NCBI GenBank assembly: GCA_964030785.1
Contig: OZ034968.1
Location: 66,815,899 to 66,879,898, forward strand
Reading direction: 5' to 3'
Source of the DNA: Siderastrea siderea
Taxonomy: Eukaryota; Cnidaria; Anthozoa; Scleractinia; Rhizangiidae
DNA: 64,000 nt
Positions within the stretch are counted from its first letter, which is position 1. Each line of letters begins with the position of its first letter. Of the stretch, positions 1 through 12,070 are shown piece after piece. The notes below the pieces were generated by a model. That model was not told the origin of the DNA. It was given only the letters and a program-made list of their open reading frames with translations, and made no database searches. The translations under genes and the position numbers were made by a program.

Positions 1-280
1 AAGCAGGCCTTTCACAGTACTTCTCGATAACATTTCGACAATTTTTGGGTTGTATTCACCAAAAGAATAAAGGGAAATAGTCGACTTTCCAAGGACGTGG
101 TGCGCACATTTGTTTAACAGCGAAGAGACAACTATGAGTGAACCGACCAGATTCGAGTATATGCAATGGAAAGCGATGATTGAGACAATCAGAAAAAAAA
201 ACAGAATTCAATTTCAAGCTTTCTTCAGTGATCGCTCGCTTCTTTTATTGCTGAAATTGATAAAAAGAGTTCCCGCTTCC

Positions 281-356
281 TAGCCTGATTCTCAGACGTC
301 AGAGGTCGTTTGCAGCCCCTTCGCTTCTCGACCTCGGACGTCTGAGAATCAGGCTA
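281..356. repeat. Short inverted repeat with perfect 20-bp arms (MITE remnant)
   Basis: The arms at 281-300 and 337-356 are perfect reverse complements and enclose 36 bases. The arm starts TAGCCTGATTCTCAGACG. This is the layout of a very short foldback or solo-terminus MITE. No clear target duplication is visible. Confidence 0.7.
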
Positions 357-1981
357 CCCGCGTCCAAGTCCTCGTACAAACTCTTCTGTTACATTTGCGT
401 CTCCTACGACAACCCGAAGACTGTTATATTATTCGGAGACCGTCAATGAATCGTGAAATCTTCGTCGCTTGAAATCTCCGTCTGTCAAGTCTTTGCCCGT
501 GCAATCTTCGTCCCGTTCCGATTATTAGCCTTTGGGTGTTTGAGAATGTTCGGCCCAGTTTTGATTGGCTTCACGAATCAACAGGTTAAGTGCTTTGTTG
601 TTGTCACTTCTGCTCACAAGCTAATTTTCAATTCAATATTGTGGCATGGGCGGGGGTCTCGTTAATAAGGTCTTATAACAGGTTGTCATGTTTATTGTTC
701 CGGGTTGATCATTCAGCGTTCCTGCATACAGAATACAAAGACTGTGATGGCAGAGTTTGAAAATTCACATTGAGGTAAGGAGAATAATTTGCCGCTAGCC
801 GTGTATTCTAGATTGATTTCATGATTTGAAGGTTAACCTGTTTTTTGAAAACTTTATTGAGATTGTGCGGAAAGCAGGAATCTAAATATACTTGTTGTTT
901 GTGTAGTCATGCACAGGGGAAATTGAATTACTTTTAAATCAGTCCAATAAGTTTAAACTTAGCAATCTTCTGTATGTTTCTAGCCTTTCTTTCAGAGTTC
1001 ATATATTTCGCAATATGCATAGGTTTTGCCTTGGATAAGATCTTTTCTCAGGTAACATCGTTCCTTGCCGATACTGTATTTACGTACTGGCAGTCGAAGT
1101 AAATAAAACATAGTTAGTATACGCGGCATTCAAGAGCAAATACGACAATATGCATTAACAAAAGAGGGCGTACGAAGGAATTTATTAATAAGAACTTTCC
1201 ACATCCAGGCCACGCCGTTTGCTTTTTATGTTCTGAAAACTGAGCCTCAGAGGTAATGTATTTTTTTAAATACGTTTTAATAACTAACAAGCCTTGAGAA
1301 GTTGACCTCGATCATGCCAGGATATTGTTATGACGTTGCCTTCTGAAAATTTCGACACGGCTTTTTCCGGCCAAGAAAACTCATTGAAATGGAAGCCTGG
1401 CTAAAACTGCGCACCACTGTTCCGGGCCTATTTGATCCTATTTCACTAGTGTGTGATACAGTTTGGTCATTCTCAATGTTGAGAAAATCTTAACCTAGAA
1501 TTCATATGTTGTAGAAAACAGGAATCACAAGTGAAAAGTACAGCTCAGCTTTACACTCACTTTCCGCAATTCGTCCATGCTAGCTTGAATTCTTCAATCG
1601 AATTTTTCCTGTTCTATGTACAGGTACCATGATGTATTTACGCTCGGAGCATGCATGTGTGAAGACTCGATTAATTTGAGTTCCTCGAAAAGTACACCAA
1701 GTACCATGGAATAGGAAATATTTCCAACTGAAGCCACTCTTTCGTTTTATAGGAAGCTGTACACTCAGTTAAAATGCAATTTCACTTCGTCGAGTAAGAT
1801 CAACACATAAACAAGCAATTCAATTCAGGCCACAAAAATTAGGTAAATGACGACTATAAGAGTCGAAGAACTCTCTGGAAGTTTACTTGAAAGTTCTTGT
1901 TGTTTTTTCACGGTAGTGCGCTACACGTAAATTTTCGTTCAATGTATATTTTTCATGAAGCTTTCACTAGCTAGCTGACTC

Positions 1982-2047
1982 AGTGAACTCTAAGTGGTTT
2001 AGTGACAGGATTGTCTGTGAATTTTGTGGTACGTGACAATAGGGACC
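1982..2047 (+). repeat. Dispersed direct repeat, copy 1
   Basis: About 65 bases starting AGTGAACTC that recur with a few substitutions at 5017-5081 in the same orientation. Both copies contain GTGACAGGATTGTCTGTG and end in GTACGTGACAATAG.GACC. The (AAT)n tract follows directly. Family unknown. Confidence 0.75.
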
Positions 2048-2052
2048 TTCAG

Positions 2053-2096
<44 letters not shown>
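2053..2096 (-). repeat. (AAT)n microsatellite, probable 3' tail of a minus-strand retroelement
   Basis: About 14 uninterrupted AAT units are followed on the plus strand by CTTTATTAACGTGTC. On the minus strand this reads GACACGTTAATAAAG followed by (TTA)n, that is, an AATAAA-bearing end with a repeat tail as in some LINE/SINE 3' ends. The retroelement reading is inference; the tract itself is seen directly. Confidence 0.65.
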
Positions 2097-2267
2097 TTTA
2101 TTAACGTGTCAAAACTGTAATAGCTGAGGGGAAAAGTCCCCTCTACTAATTGTGGACACCTAACCTGCCTAACTAAAAACGTAATTAATATATATAAAAT
2201 GGAAAAAATTTATATACATTTAAAAAGCCTAATCGGACTACGATAGTGTCATAGTGGTTTTCAATTG

Positions 2268-2370
2268 AGTGTCATAAAAGCAAAACTAAGGTGATTACTC
2301 TGGCCAATCACAACAGACTCGAACATCACAATGAACCAAACAAAACTCGAAGCAAGCACACGTGACAAGA
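2268..2370 (+). repeat. CCAAT-rich dispersed repeat, copy A
   Basis: Shares GGCCAATCACAACA, followed by an AATGAACCAA block, with copies at about 3148-3320 and 3318-3368. The common frame is: run of AAAACCAAA, a CCAATCACAA block, AATGAACCAATCA-like, then CATGTAAC/CACGTGAC and a GCGCGGG(G)AA motif. Function unknown. Confidence 0.6.
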
Positions 2371-3147
2371 GTAAAGCGCGGGGAACGCACGCGAGCAAGT
2401 CATAATTAGTTTTTGTTTTACTTCTGACTGGTCGAGAAAATGATGCAAGTACGACTTTTCAAAGCTAGTGCACATGCCACAGGTTATCATTTGGCACAAA
2501 AGTATTTTTCCCTTCTCCACGGGTAAGCAATGGGGAGGAGCGATAAGTGATTGGGTGATTTCTTGAGGTGGTTACCTGAAGTCTATAGCTGCAATAAAGC
2601 TGTTGGGAGTATGCTGGGGAACGGTTGTATTTTCTTAACGGGTCTGTCGTTAAATTTGAAGATCAACCCCACTTCTTATGAAATCAGAAGCTAATTAAAT
2701 TATTTTAAAAATTCAGCTAAGATAACAGAAGAGAAACTATCGATACTACTAGAAAGAGTACTTTGATGAAATCCGGTAAAATTGGGAGTTCGGTAAATGT
2801 TAAAGTTTCTACCGACTTTTATAATACGCAAGAAAATGCTATCGCCAGGGAAGGCTGGAAACCGTTCGCAAGACATCATACAGGAATGATTGTCGCACTG
2901 AGCCCAGGTTGCGACGATTTTTCAATTCGTCCCCTACGCCATATTCCCCTGTATAAACGACATTATATTTATGAAAGAGCTTAAACTATCACCAAATGTG
3001 CGATGTGACTTGTCTTTCGAGAATCGAACGGCTTTGGTAACTGCTCATCATAGAAGAAAGCCTAAAAGCTGATTTGATAAAGTCAGTAACGCGCGTACCG
3101 GGGGACAAGTGAGCTAAACGAGTAAGAACACGTACATTAGAGCGCAG

Positions 3148-3368
3148 TTAGAATGAGTGTCGTAAAACCAAAACCAAACCAAAGCAATTATCCTAGCCAA
3201 TCACAACAAACACAAATTACCCAATGAACCAATCAGAACTCCATGCAAAAAAAACATGTAACCGGCGCCAAGCGCGGGAAAGGTGGCGCGAAATTTTTTA
3301 ACCAATCACAGAACAATGTAAAGCAAAACCAAAGTAATTATCCTAGCCAGTCACAACAAACACACCTG
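3148..3368 (+). repeat. CCAAT-rich dispersed repeat, copies B and C in tandem
   Basis: Copy B (about 3148-3317) and partial copy C (about 3318-3368) both contain CAAAGYAATTATCCTAGCCA followed by GTCACAACAAACAC or AATCACAACAAACAC. Copy B also carries GCGCGGGAAAGGTGGCGCGAA before an AACCAATCACA. They are clearly related to the copy at 2268-2370. Confidence 0.65.
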
Positions 3369-4710
3369 ACTTAAACTTGAAAGTGATTTTAAAACTTTGC
3401 CGTCCTTCCCCAGTGCCTCGTTATGTTATTTACTTTGGGGAAGAATTTGTTGTTAATTCAAAATGGCTAGAATGTTAGAAAAGACGTAGATCTTGACACA
3501 CTTCAATTTCAGTATCTTGTTGAAGATTTTTCTGATATAGTTGTCTTTATTTAGTGCCTTCGGTTTTGTCAATCTTAGTTCAATTCAGTTCAGAGAGAGT
3601 ACAGTTAAATTAAATCGGACTAACACCTGGTCTGGTGGGAGGCGGGACCTAGTTATATCTGCCTCGTCCCCAGTCGCTCGTGATCGCTCAACTGGGGGAT
3701 ATTTTAGTTAATTATTGAGGAAAGCCGCGCTCGCTTGGCCTTGGAAAAGCCTGTAGAGGATCGGAGGCAGTAGTTATATTATATCAAGAATATCTTTTCT
3801 TTGCGGAGATAAATCACTGCTATAAATTAACTTTCCCTAATAAAAAAGTCTTTCAGCGTCAAGAATTAAAAGCTTTTAAATGATTTCAGTTTTGTTCTGA
3901 TTAGATTAACTTCACCTTATTGCATTTTTGTCACTTTGACAAGATATTTACTTAGTGTATCTTTGGAAGAATTATTACTCAATGCGGCATTTGCTAGCGG
4001 TTTGTTCTAAGGGAAAGCGTCTTACTTATTTTATAGAGAGAAAAAGCATACAAAAATAGATAAATTGTGTATCTCGCGAAAATTTCCACCTTTCTTCGAT
4101 GCTCCAGTTGAATTCGAAAGTAAAAAATGTTTCAATGAATACGTGTTTCAGTTCGGGATGTCGTAAGTCATCAAAGCTGATTAATTTAAATTCAACGCAC
4201 GTTTCAGTTATTTAATTGACGCTAAATCTGCTCGTAATTCAAACAAAAAGACGATCGTGCAAGCTCCATACCAAATGTTGTCACATTTAATATCTGATCT
4301 GACGGGGTTACCTGCAACCGACACCGGCGGTCAATTCATTTCCTTGTGGTAGATAATTAAAAAACCCTTGCATTTTATATAAGACAATTTTAAGGAAAAA
4401 GATAAATCATTTGCCTTTTTAACTGAGTTCAAAATTGAAAGCTAGCACTCTCCGTTCCGAATCTTCGACTCCATTTGAGACCGTACGTGCAAAAACGACT
4501 AGTTAAAAGTTGTTCTTTTTGCTAAAATTGACCGTGTTATTCAAGTTGAATTCGAATTATCTCTACTTAGGAAACCAAGTTCAGAGCAGACACGTTACTG
4601 AAACCTTCGATGGAAGACCAATTGCTTACTTAAAAATACATAATATTTACGTCGGCCAATTCGACAAATTGTGACCTTAATTAAGTCTGCATCGTATTCG
4701 CTAAAATTAA

Positions 4711-4764
4711 TACCCCGTTCACACTAACTGAACATGTTCAGTCGCTGTGCACGTGAACGGGGTA
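4711..4764. repeat. 54-bp hairpin with nested palindrome
   Basis: TACCCCGTTCAC (4711-4722) pairs with GTGAACGGGGTA (4753-4764). Between them lies the palindrome ACTGAACATGTTCAGT. This resembles a terminal hairpin of a DNA transposon, but I could not find a partner end or target duplication. Confidence 0.6.
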
Positions 4765-5016
4765 TTGAGTGTCGCAGAAAAAACTAGCCTTAATGTACAT
4801 GCCATTTTGGGGACTGCAAAACAATTGCTTTTTTGTTTCAAAGTCGAATCGCCAAAAATACAGATGCTCGCGAAGCGCGAAGCGCCGAAGGCATGCATAT
4901 AGACCGTACTCCAAGTTGCTCGCTCTGTTTATGGAGGACATAACACGCGCGTTTTAAAGTGTCACTGGGACCAGAATTTTGGTATTCCATATTTTTGCAT
5001 TTTCCAAAATAGTCTT

Positions 5017-5081
5017 AGTGAACTCCAAATGGTTTAGTGACAGGATTGTCTGTGAATTTGTGGTACGTGACAATAGAGACC
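5017..5081 (+). repeat. Dispersed direct repeat, copy 2
   Basis: Second copy of the ~65-base repeat at 1982-2047, same orientation, differing at a handful of positions. The 2.97 kb between the copies has no shared coding content. Confidence 0.75.
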
Positions 5082-6857
5082 AGAAACAGGAACCCAAGAC
5101 CTGATTTGCTTCGCCAGCAGCACATGCAATATTCCACGCGCGTACCTTTTTAAGCGTGTTTTTCACGCGCAAAACACACATAAACAAGAAAATATGAGCG
5201 ACTTGAAGCAAGTTGGCATAAATATTGTCACGAACACTCTCCGTATTCACATGTGCTCCAGTCTTTTTTTTTTTTTTTCATGTTCTTTGACCACGCAGTT
5301 CGCACGCCAACTCTCGAACCAAGTCCCACAAAAATACAGCCTTTTGCCTTCTAACCATTTTGAAGAATGGGAGTCTTGCTATTTTGAAGAATAGGTCTAT
5401 TTGGCAGCCCTTCGACAAAGGGCAAAATATTAGCATTTTTAATATGTTTTATGGGAAAGCGCGTGCGCGAGGTTAAAAGCACGAAATGCTGTATCTATAG
5501 ATGGAAATATGCAATGTTTTTCTTATCTATCCAGAACATTATTGCTAATTTAATAACATCATTTCAAGAGTTGTTATAGTGACAGAAAATGGCTCGGTAT
5601 AACGTGCGTTATGATTGGCCAAAGTTTCTTTGCAAATTCTACGAAGGCGACGCAAATTATTTCCAGTTTTCAAACATGATATACTTCAAGGAAATTTCCT
5701 TCGAAGTTAGTTCGCTGAACAAAGAGAATAAAAAATGATCAAGCTTATCGTGCTTTATTGAGAATAGTTGTAACAAGAAGTGCTATTGCTCCTTGAAAAC
5801 GGAGAGCTATATTGTCTAGGATGTACGAACAATATTTTTTGTACCGCTTAATTACCTAAATACGTCAAAGATAAGACTTGTTGTTGCTTCAGTATGGATT
5901 TAAATCTCTGCATTACCAAGATAAAATTTTTGCACCTCTCAAAATATTTATTTATATTGAACGACTATAAACTGTTTGTTCTAAGCCTTTGCACCGTTGC
6001 TTTGTAGGTGAAAACAATTCTATTATCGCTGAGAATGTTCTACATTCTCACAAACCAAGAGAGGATAAACGTAAAAGTCGGCAAAGAAAACGCAAACCAA
6101 AAACAATTCCTTTTGATATTTCCACTATTAAATTTCCGGTTGAACAAAAGAGAAGAAAATTTGCTCGTGTTTTCTTTTGTAAGATAATGAATTTCAAATG
6201 CCGGGTTTCTTTGATCAGGGCGGGTGCCAAAGAAAAACAAAATTTCGCTTTTAGACACTAAAGCCTTCCCTTTGTTCGATTTTGCTGCTTATAATTTAGC
6301 TTGAGCTACATACAAAAGAGAAAACTGCAAAAACTAGCTCGAAACCTGCGAGAACTCAAAACTGACTGGTTCTCGATCGAAAACGGGTCTTCTCTGATCA
6401 ACTCAAAACACATGTAGGTATCTCCTTAACAACCCACATAAAATTAGATTTTGTTTGTAAGCACTGTGTCAGGGCAGTAAGCCAGAAAAGATGTTTACTT
6501 TTCCCTTTTCTTTTTTGGCGGCTCATTTGGGGCAGAGGAGTAAAATTGTTGTTTGTTGCCGACATGGCGTCACCATTCAAGATCTAGATTTCTTAGCGGA
6601 TTATTACACTCAATCCGATGAATTATATTTGCTTTAGAGTATTCGTTCAACAGACAGTCAGTTCGATCTGTTTAGGACCAAATACCGAGGTCTAAGAAGA
6701 GAAATTTCTCCACGAGGTAAGAAATCCATGTCAATGTTTACAACAGATACTAAGGTTTATCGAGCCGGTTTCTATGAAATGACTAGAGGCATTACTACTT
6801 CCCCCACCCCCCTAGGTACTAGTATTTTGTTACAAGAAAAGTTAGATCTATCAACTG

Positions 6858-7008
6858 AGTTGATAAGGTAAATTGGCCACTGTAAAGAGTTTCAAAAGCT
6901 GACGTTTCGAGCGTTAGCCACCCTTTCGAGATTTCGCTCTGACGAAGGGCTAACGCTCGAAACGTAAGCTTTTGAATTTCTTACAGTTACCAATTTACCT
7001 TATCAACT
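6858..7008. repeat. 150-bp foldback element
   Basis: The ends AGTTGATAAGGTAAATTGG and CCAATTTACCTTATCAACT are near-perfect inverted repeats. The homology continues inward through GTTTCGAGCGTTAGCC and GGCTAACGCTCGAAAC, leaving a loop of about 35 bases. This is a MITE-like foldback. A short CTCTGACGAAGG centre is typical of families seen many times in cnidarian DNA (from memory). Confidence 0.75.
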
Positions 7009-7961
7009 TAAAAAAACTCCAAATTTTTGTTTTCACTTCCCCACCGACGCAGCACAGCAATTTCATTAGAAACTAACCCATTTATTCATCTAGTATTTTG
7101 CTGGGTTTATATAACCTTTCGTCATTACTCAGGAGGAAAAACGATCCAGATCACTAACTGAAATAGCTTATGTTGTTTAGAAAATAATTGTTATAATTAT
7201 ATTTTAGATTCGAAATGTTTAATTTCACGACGAGCCGTCCTTGCCCCGCCGGCCAGCTAACCACAAACATGAACGACCCATGTACCAACTACTTAGCCAA
7301 CCAGCTAGCAAGCTAGAAACTGAAATTTTCCTCATCCAGCCAGTTGAGTTAAAATTCTCGTGTTGAGCTATCCATGGGATCAGTCATGTTTTGAATCTTC
7401 TCCAACAGAAAAGGTTTTCTTCTTTGACTTCCCGGGATGAAATAATATATAGCCTCTTGAGTATATAAATTTGGATGAACCTTTCTCCCAGACAGTTGAG
7501 AATTGAGGGGAAAAAAACTGAATCACACCGGATCACTCTGCTAAAAAAAGGGGAGGAAAATATTCTTTCAATATTAAAAATTTGGCGAGCTATATAAATA
7601 TAGGAATGTTGCTAAGATGATTATGTTGTAAAAACTGGTAAACAACATTCGTGTTGCGAACATCGCCCAAACAATATTGTTAGCTAATGTTAAACTGTTC
7701 CATGTATGTTTGTTGAGCAGAATGCATGTGAGACTGAAAAGAATTTCAGTTCCTCTCGATATTTATAATTTATAAGTTCTGACTCACTTTTGGACTACGT
7801 GACTGGACTTTATAAACTAAGCACGACATTCTTTATGCAAAATATATAAAATGAGGAAATACATAAAAGAACATGCCGAATACTAACCACAAAAGGTTTT
7901 ACTGTGAGAGTCGAGCCTGAAGTCATGTGATTGCGGTTATGGTGTGGGCGAAGTCCTAAGT

Positions 7962-8580
7962 GATGTTCAAGGTGGTTCCAGCTTCAGTCTGTGGTTGAAA
8001 TCTCACATTCTGACCACTTAAACGAAACCACAGAGCAGTACTTTCCTGTGTTGCTGTTTATTATGCTGTACAAAGTGGTTCAAACTTTTGAGTGTGCGGA
8101 TAAAATCCTGTTGTGATCATAACTGAGCAGCACTTTCCTGTGTCTCTTCTTATTATGCTGTACAAGGTGGTTCTAACTTTGGAGTCTGTGGATGAAATCC
8201 TAAAGGTTGACCATTTTAATAAGAGCTACTAAGCAGTATTTTTCTGTGGTACTGCCGGTTTATTATACTGCATGAGGTGGTTCTAACTTTCGAATCGGTG
8301 GATGAAATTCTTTCCGCGTTACAATTCAAATGAAAGCTACTTAGGAATACTTTCCTGTGGTATTGTTTATCATGCTGTACAAGCGGGTTGTAACTTTTGA
8401 ATCCGTGGATGAAATCCTAAAGTGTGACCATTCAAATGAAAGCTATTGTGCAGTACTTTCCTGTGGTACTGTTTGTTATGCTGTACAAACGGGTTGTAAC
8501 TTTTGAATTCGTGGATGAAATCCTGAAGTGTGATCATTCAAATGAAAGCTATTGAGCAGTACTTTCCTGTGGTGTTGTTT
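7962..8580 (+). repeat. Degenerate minisatellite, ~105-110 bp unit, about 6 copies
   Basis: The unit runs GCAGTACTTTCCTGTGG, then a TATGCTGTACAA block, a GTGGTTCTAACTTTTGA block, GTGGATGAAATCCTAAAG and CATTCAAATGAAAGCTA. Successive GCAGTA/GCAGCA starts fall near 8035, 8126, 8232, 8346, 8452 and 8557. The first and last copies are partial. No reading frame survives across units. Confidence 0.85.
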
Positions 8581-11500
8581 GACTGTTTTCCCCTCTTTGC
8601 AAAAAATGTGTAGTTTTCTTCTCGAATTGTTATTTTAGGCTCTCTTGAAAGGGCTAAGCAATATAAGAAAACCACGACTGACTTGACTTCCCTTAGTGAT
8701 GATATTATTAAAACTGTAAACTACCTTTTCATGTAGATGTGATTCAACAGAAAGGAAAAGAGAGAAAAAGGTAAAACGTTTACAAAGTTGGCCTGTTTAA
8801 CTAGCCAGTTCTGGGATCTTAGGTCACGGAGACCCGGGAGGAGAGCCCTACTGATACGAACCGGTTCAAGCTGGTGCAAAGGGAAAAAAGGATAGGGCGG
8901 CACCCTTTGCAATACACGCACAGTACTTTTTTTCCACACCGCTGTGCAGTCTGGCCCTATTACGGGCTCGTATAAAAAAGACAGTTAAAGATAAATTCTG
9001 CCAGCAGGCTGGCTGTAACAAATGTTGGTATACTTTTTATCAGCTAGTTTTCCAGAAGGACTCACCTAGCTTATCAAAATGCTTCCTGTTGCCCTGTTTC
9101 AGTCAAAAAGTTTTTTATTTGGCTCTATACACAGTTTTATTGGTCAGGTATGGAAAAATGATTGCAATAGAAGAGTGCCGCCAGAGCCAATATATGTGTT
9201 TTGAAACTTAACGAAATGAAAATTAAACAATTTCTTGCCAATTTAATTTGGCAACAGGCTTTCTGAAGCCGAAATCGTGGCTTCGAATACGAAGTAGTTT
9301 TCAGACAATTTCGTGACTTTTATGTTAGATGAACATCAGCCTCTAGCTGTTCACGGAACCTAGATAGATACAGAACCAAACCCTAAGAAGATAACATCCC
9401 TGATGTGAGGCCGCTTTCGTGACCCGATATTGTTATTTTCGCAATTAACGCCGAGTGACCCACTCATCTACTTGAACTGCAATAAAATTGATATCAATGC
9501 AAAATATAAATCAACTTGAAACAAAACAAAGTAAAATATCCAATAAGAAGTTATCGTTTTTTTTTTAGAATTCTGATTTGTGCCATTTATATCGCCAAGG
9601 CATCTTAACTGGAAGCTTTAGCAATTAGCCTTTCGCTTTTGTAAATTTTCTTGATTAAAAACCTATCTGATTTTCTCCTATTAATAACCAACTCTATTGT
9701 TTTCAAATACGGAAATTACAAGGCTTTTTTTGCCCATTCATATATATCTGAATGAGTGCTCATTTAACGAAATATCGAATCGAAATTGTTCGATTTCTTA
9801 TCTGAAAATTTAGTTTTCACTGCAAGCTTTAACGTCTCTAGCAGCACATTGGCAACCAACCAATCCGAAACACGGTTGGATTATGTGGCGAAATTAAGGT
9901 TGAATCTAGGAATATAGTACTTTAAAACACAAAATATCCCGAAGGTGTGTCATAAATTGTACCCAAATTGACTGGAGTTCAGTGAAAGATTATTTTTTCA
10001 GAGCAGGACAGTTTTGCATAGAAAAACAAATCTATGGACTTTGAACTGGAGCCGTGGAGCTTGCATCACCTCGCGTCCTTCACGCGCGCGGAAAAGTCAT
10101 TTCCAGTGAATTCGAAAGCACGCCCATATTTTTGTGATCCCGTGGTCCTTTCTGTTGTCTGTCCTTTGTGCAATTGAAGGCGGGGAAAGTATCTAAATTG
10201 GTTATTTTTTTAGACAAGCAGTCGGCTAATATTCCCAGACACTAAAGATCGCTCTACAAAGCCAGACTATCCCGGTAAGTGTATCGATAACAATTTCTCT
10301 AGTTGCAAGATGAAAAACGTCTGCAGACATATCGTAGTTTTGTTTCTGTATTGTACCGGGTGTACGATATTTTCTGATTTCCATTCTTAGCAAATTACGA
10401 CGCCTTGCAATTAAAACGATGGAGCAACTAAAGACCCTCATGTTTGTCCCTGGATTTATTTTATTTTGCTTTCGGAAATTCTCCTCCTCATTATATTATT
10501 TCGTGTATAATTTTAAATTCTGCTGAAGATGAAACTAAAACATGAAATGTAAATGAGACCTCCCTGTGTTATGGGAATTTACCATGTGGCGTCCGCGTGT
10601 ATGAGTGTGATATTGCGTGAAATAACCGTGATAACAAACTGGCGACATATTATTACACAGCATGTTCAAAGCAAAGGGAATATACTTTGAACGCAACAAG
10701 GCTCAAGTTTCTCGCAAAGAAGAATTAGCTTTGCGTGAAAGGTGTTTAAAGGCTTCTTTTGGGATCATCCGCATACAAAGTGAAAGCTGAAGAGGGGTAC
10801 TTGAGAAGGGCGCATGCATCAGTCCATGAAATATTAATCATATTCTTACAAAATTGGAAAAGAAACAAGCTTTGTAGCGTTCGGCGGATGTCGATTTATA
10901 ATCTCGGTATTAAGAAAATTGAAAAGGTTTTAGCAAATATCACATTTTACTGAGTAATTCACAACTCCCATGGATCAACCCTTGAAATAGAACTTTTTGG
11001 AAACAGGTCTTTTTTTTCAGATAACAGGCAAGCGAGCTTGACAGGGACTTTACACAATGTAAATGCGATAAAATTGCGTAAGTGTTTTGCATATGCGAAA
11101 AACAATAGCTGAATTTATTTTACAGAAAAAAAGCATTTCAAATATTCCAAATAACTGGCTGTAAAAGTTACCCGACGGAAAAGTAAGGGAGGGCTAGTTT
11201 AGGGCAATTGCATGACAATCGATCGTTTGATTTTAAAGCATTTGTCAAGTTGAATTAGGACAAAGGAATATAAGCCCCTGAAAGTGCAATCCATGCCGAA
11301 TTATTTGTATTTTTATTCCCTTCGCTCTACATTAAATTGTTGAGCGGTTAGCTTCTTCAATGAAAACCAAAACGAAACGGAGATGGCAATCTTTGAAAAA
11401 GACCGGATTGACAAGATAAAATCGCTAATTCAGAGAATGAACTCGGCTGTTCCTTGAGAACCGGCGGTTAAGCTCTGCAAGCGAGGATTAAGATATCTGC

Positions 11501-11589
11501 TGTTGAATTTGCTCCCCTAAGGGTATCCAGCTTAAACTCACCTTCTATAATTTTCAAATTCGGAGAGCATTTTTAGTCATTTTAAAAAA

Positions 11590-12070
11590 GTGATCCATAG
11601 GAGCTGCTTTTTTCATACCATTTCAAAGTTCAAATTTGAAAATGATGACTCGGTGGCTTCAGTGCCTGGCAGTATGGGGTTTACTTCTTTTTCGTACGTG
11701 CACAAGGATGTTCTGCATCTCGGTCAAGCAAGAAATGACAAACGCTCTATTGACTTGGAAGTGTTTTCATTTTGTAACGGACTCATATTCAGCTATACAC
11801 GAAAGGAAGAAGACGCAAAAAGGTTGTTTAGCTGTTATCAATTCATTCATTCTCCGCAGGTGGTCAGGATTAAGTACGCTGAAAGCAAAAAAGTTTACTA
11901 CGTTCAAAGAAACACAGCCAGTGGCGGTCCTAAACTTTTCGAAACGAGTCTGTTTTTGCTCCCTATGTGGTACAAGCCATTATATCTCTTGCAAAATACT
12001 AAAGAAAATGCTCCCCATCTATCTAGCCCGCTGGGCAATATTTTATGACCAAACTGCTCGACTCTTTTGA
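11590..12070 (+). other. Two overlapping unassigned open frames
   Basis: One frame is open from 11590 to 12048 (152 codons, but from a non-ATG start) and a second, starting at an ATG at 11636, runs to 12070 (144 codons). The second begins with a hydrophobic stretch (MTRWLQCLAVWGLLLF) that could act as a signal peptide, and it is moderately Cys-rich. I recognise neither product and see no poly(A) signal or convincing splice sites. Two long overlapping frames in AT-rich DNA can arise by chance, so I treat this as a possible orphan gene only. Confidence 0.15.
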
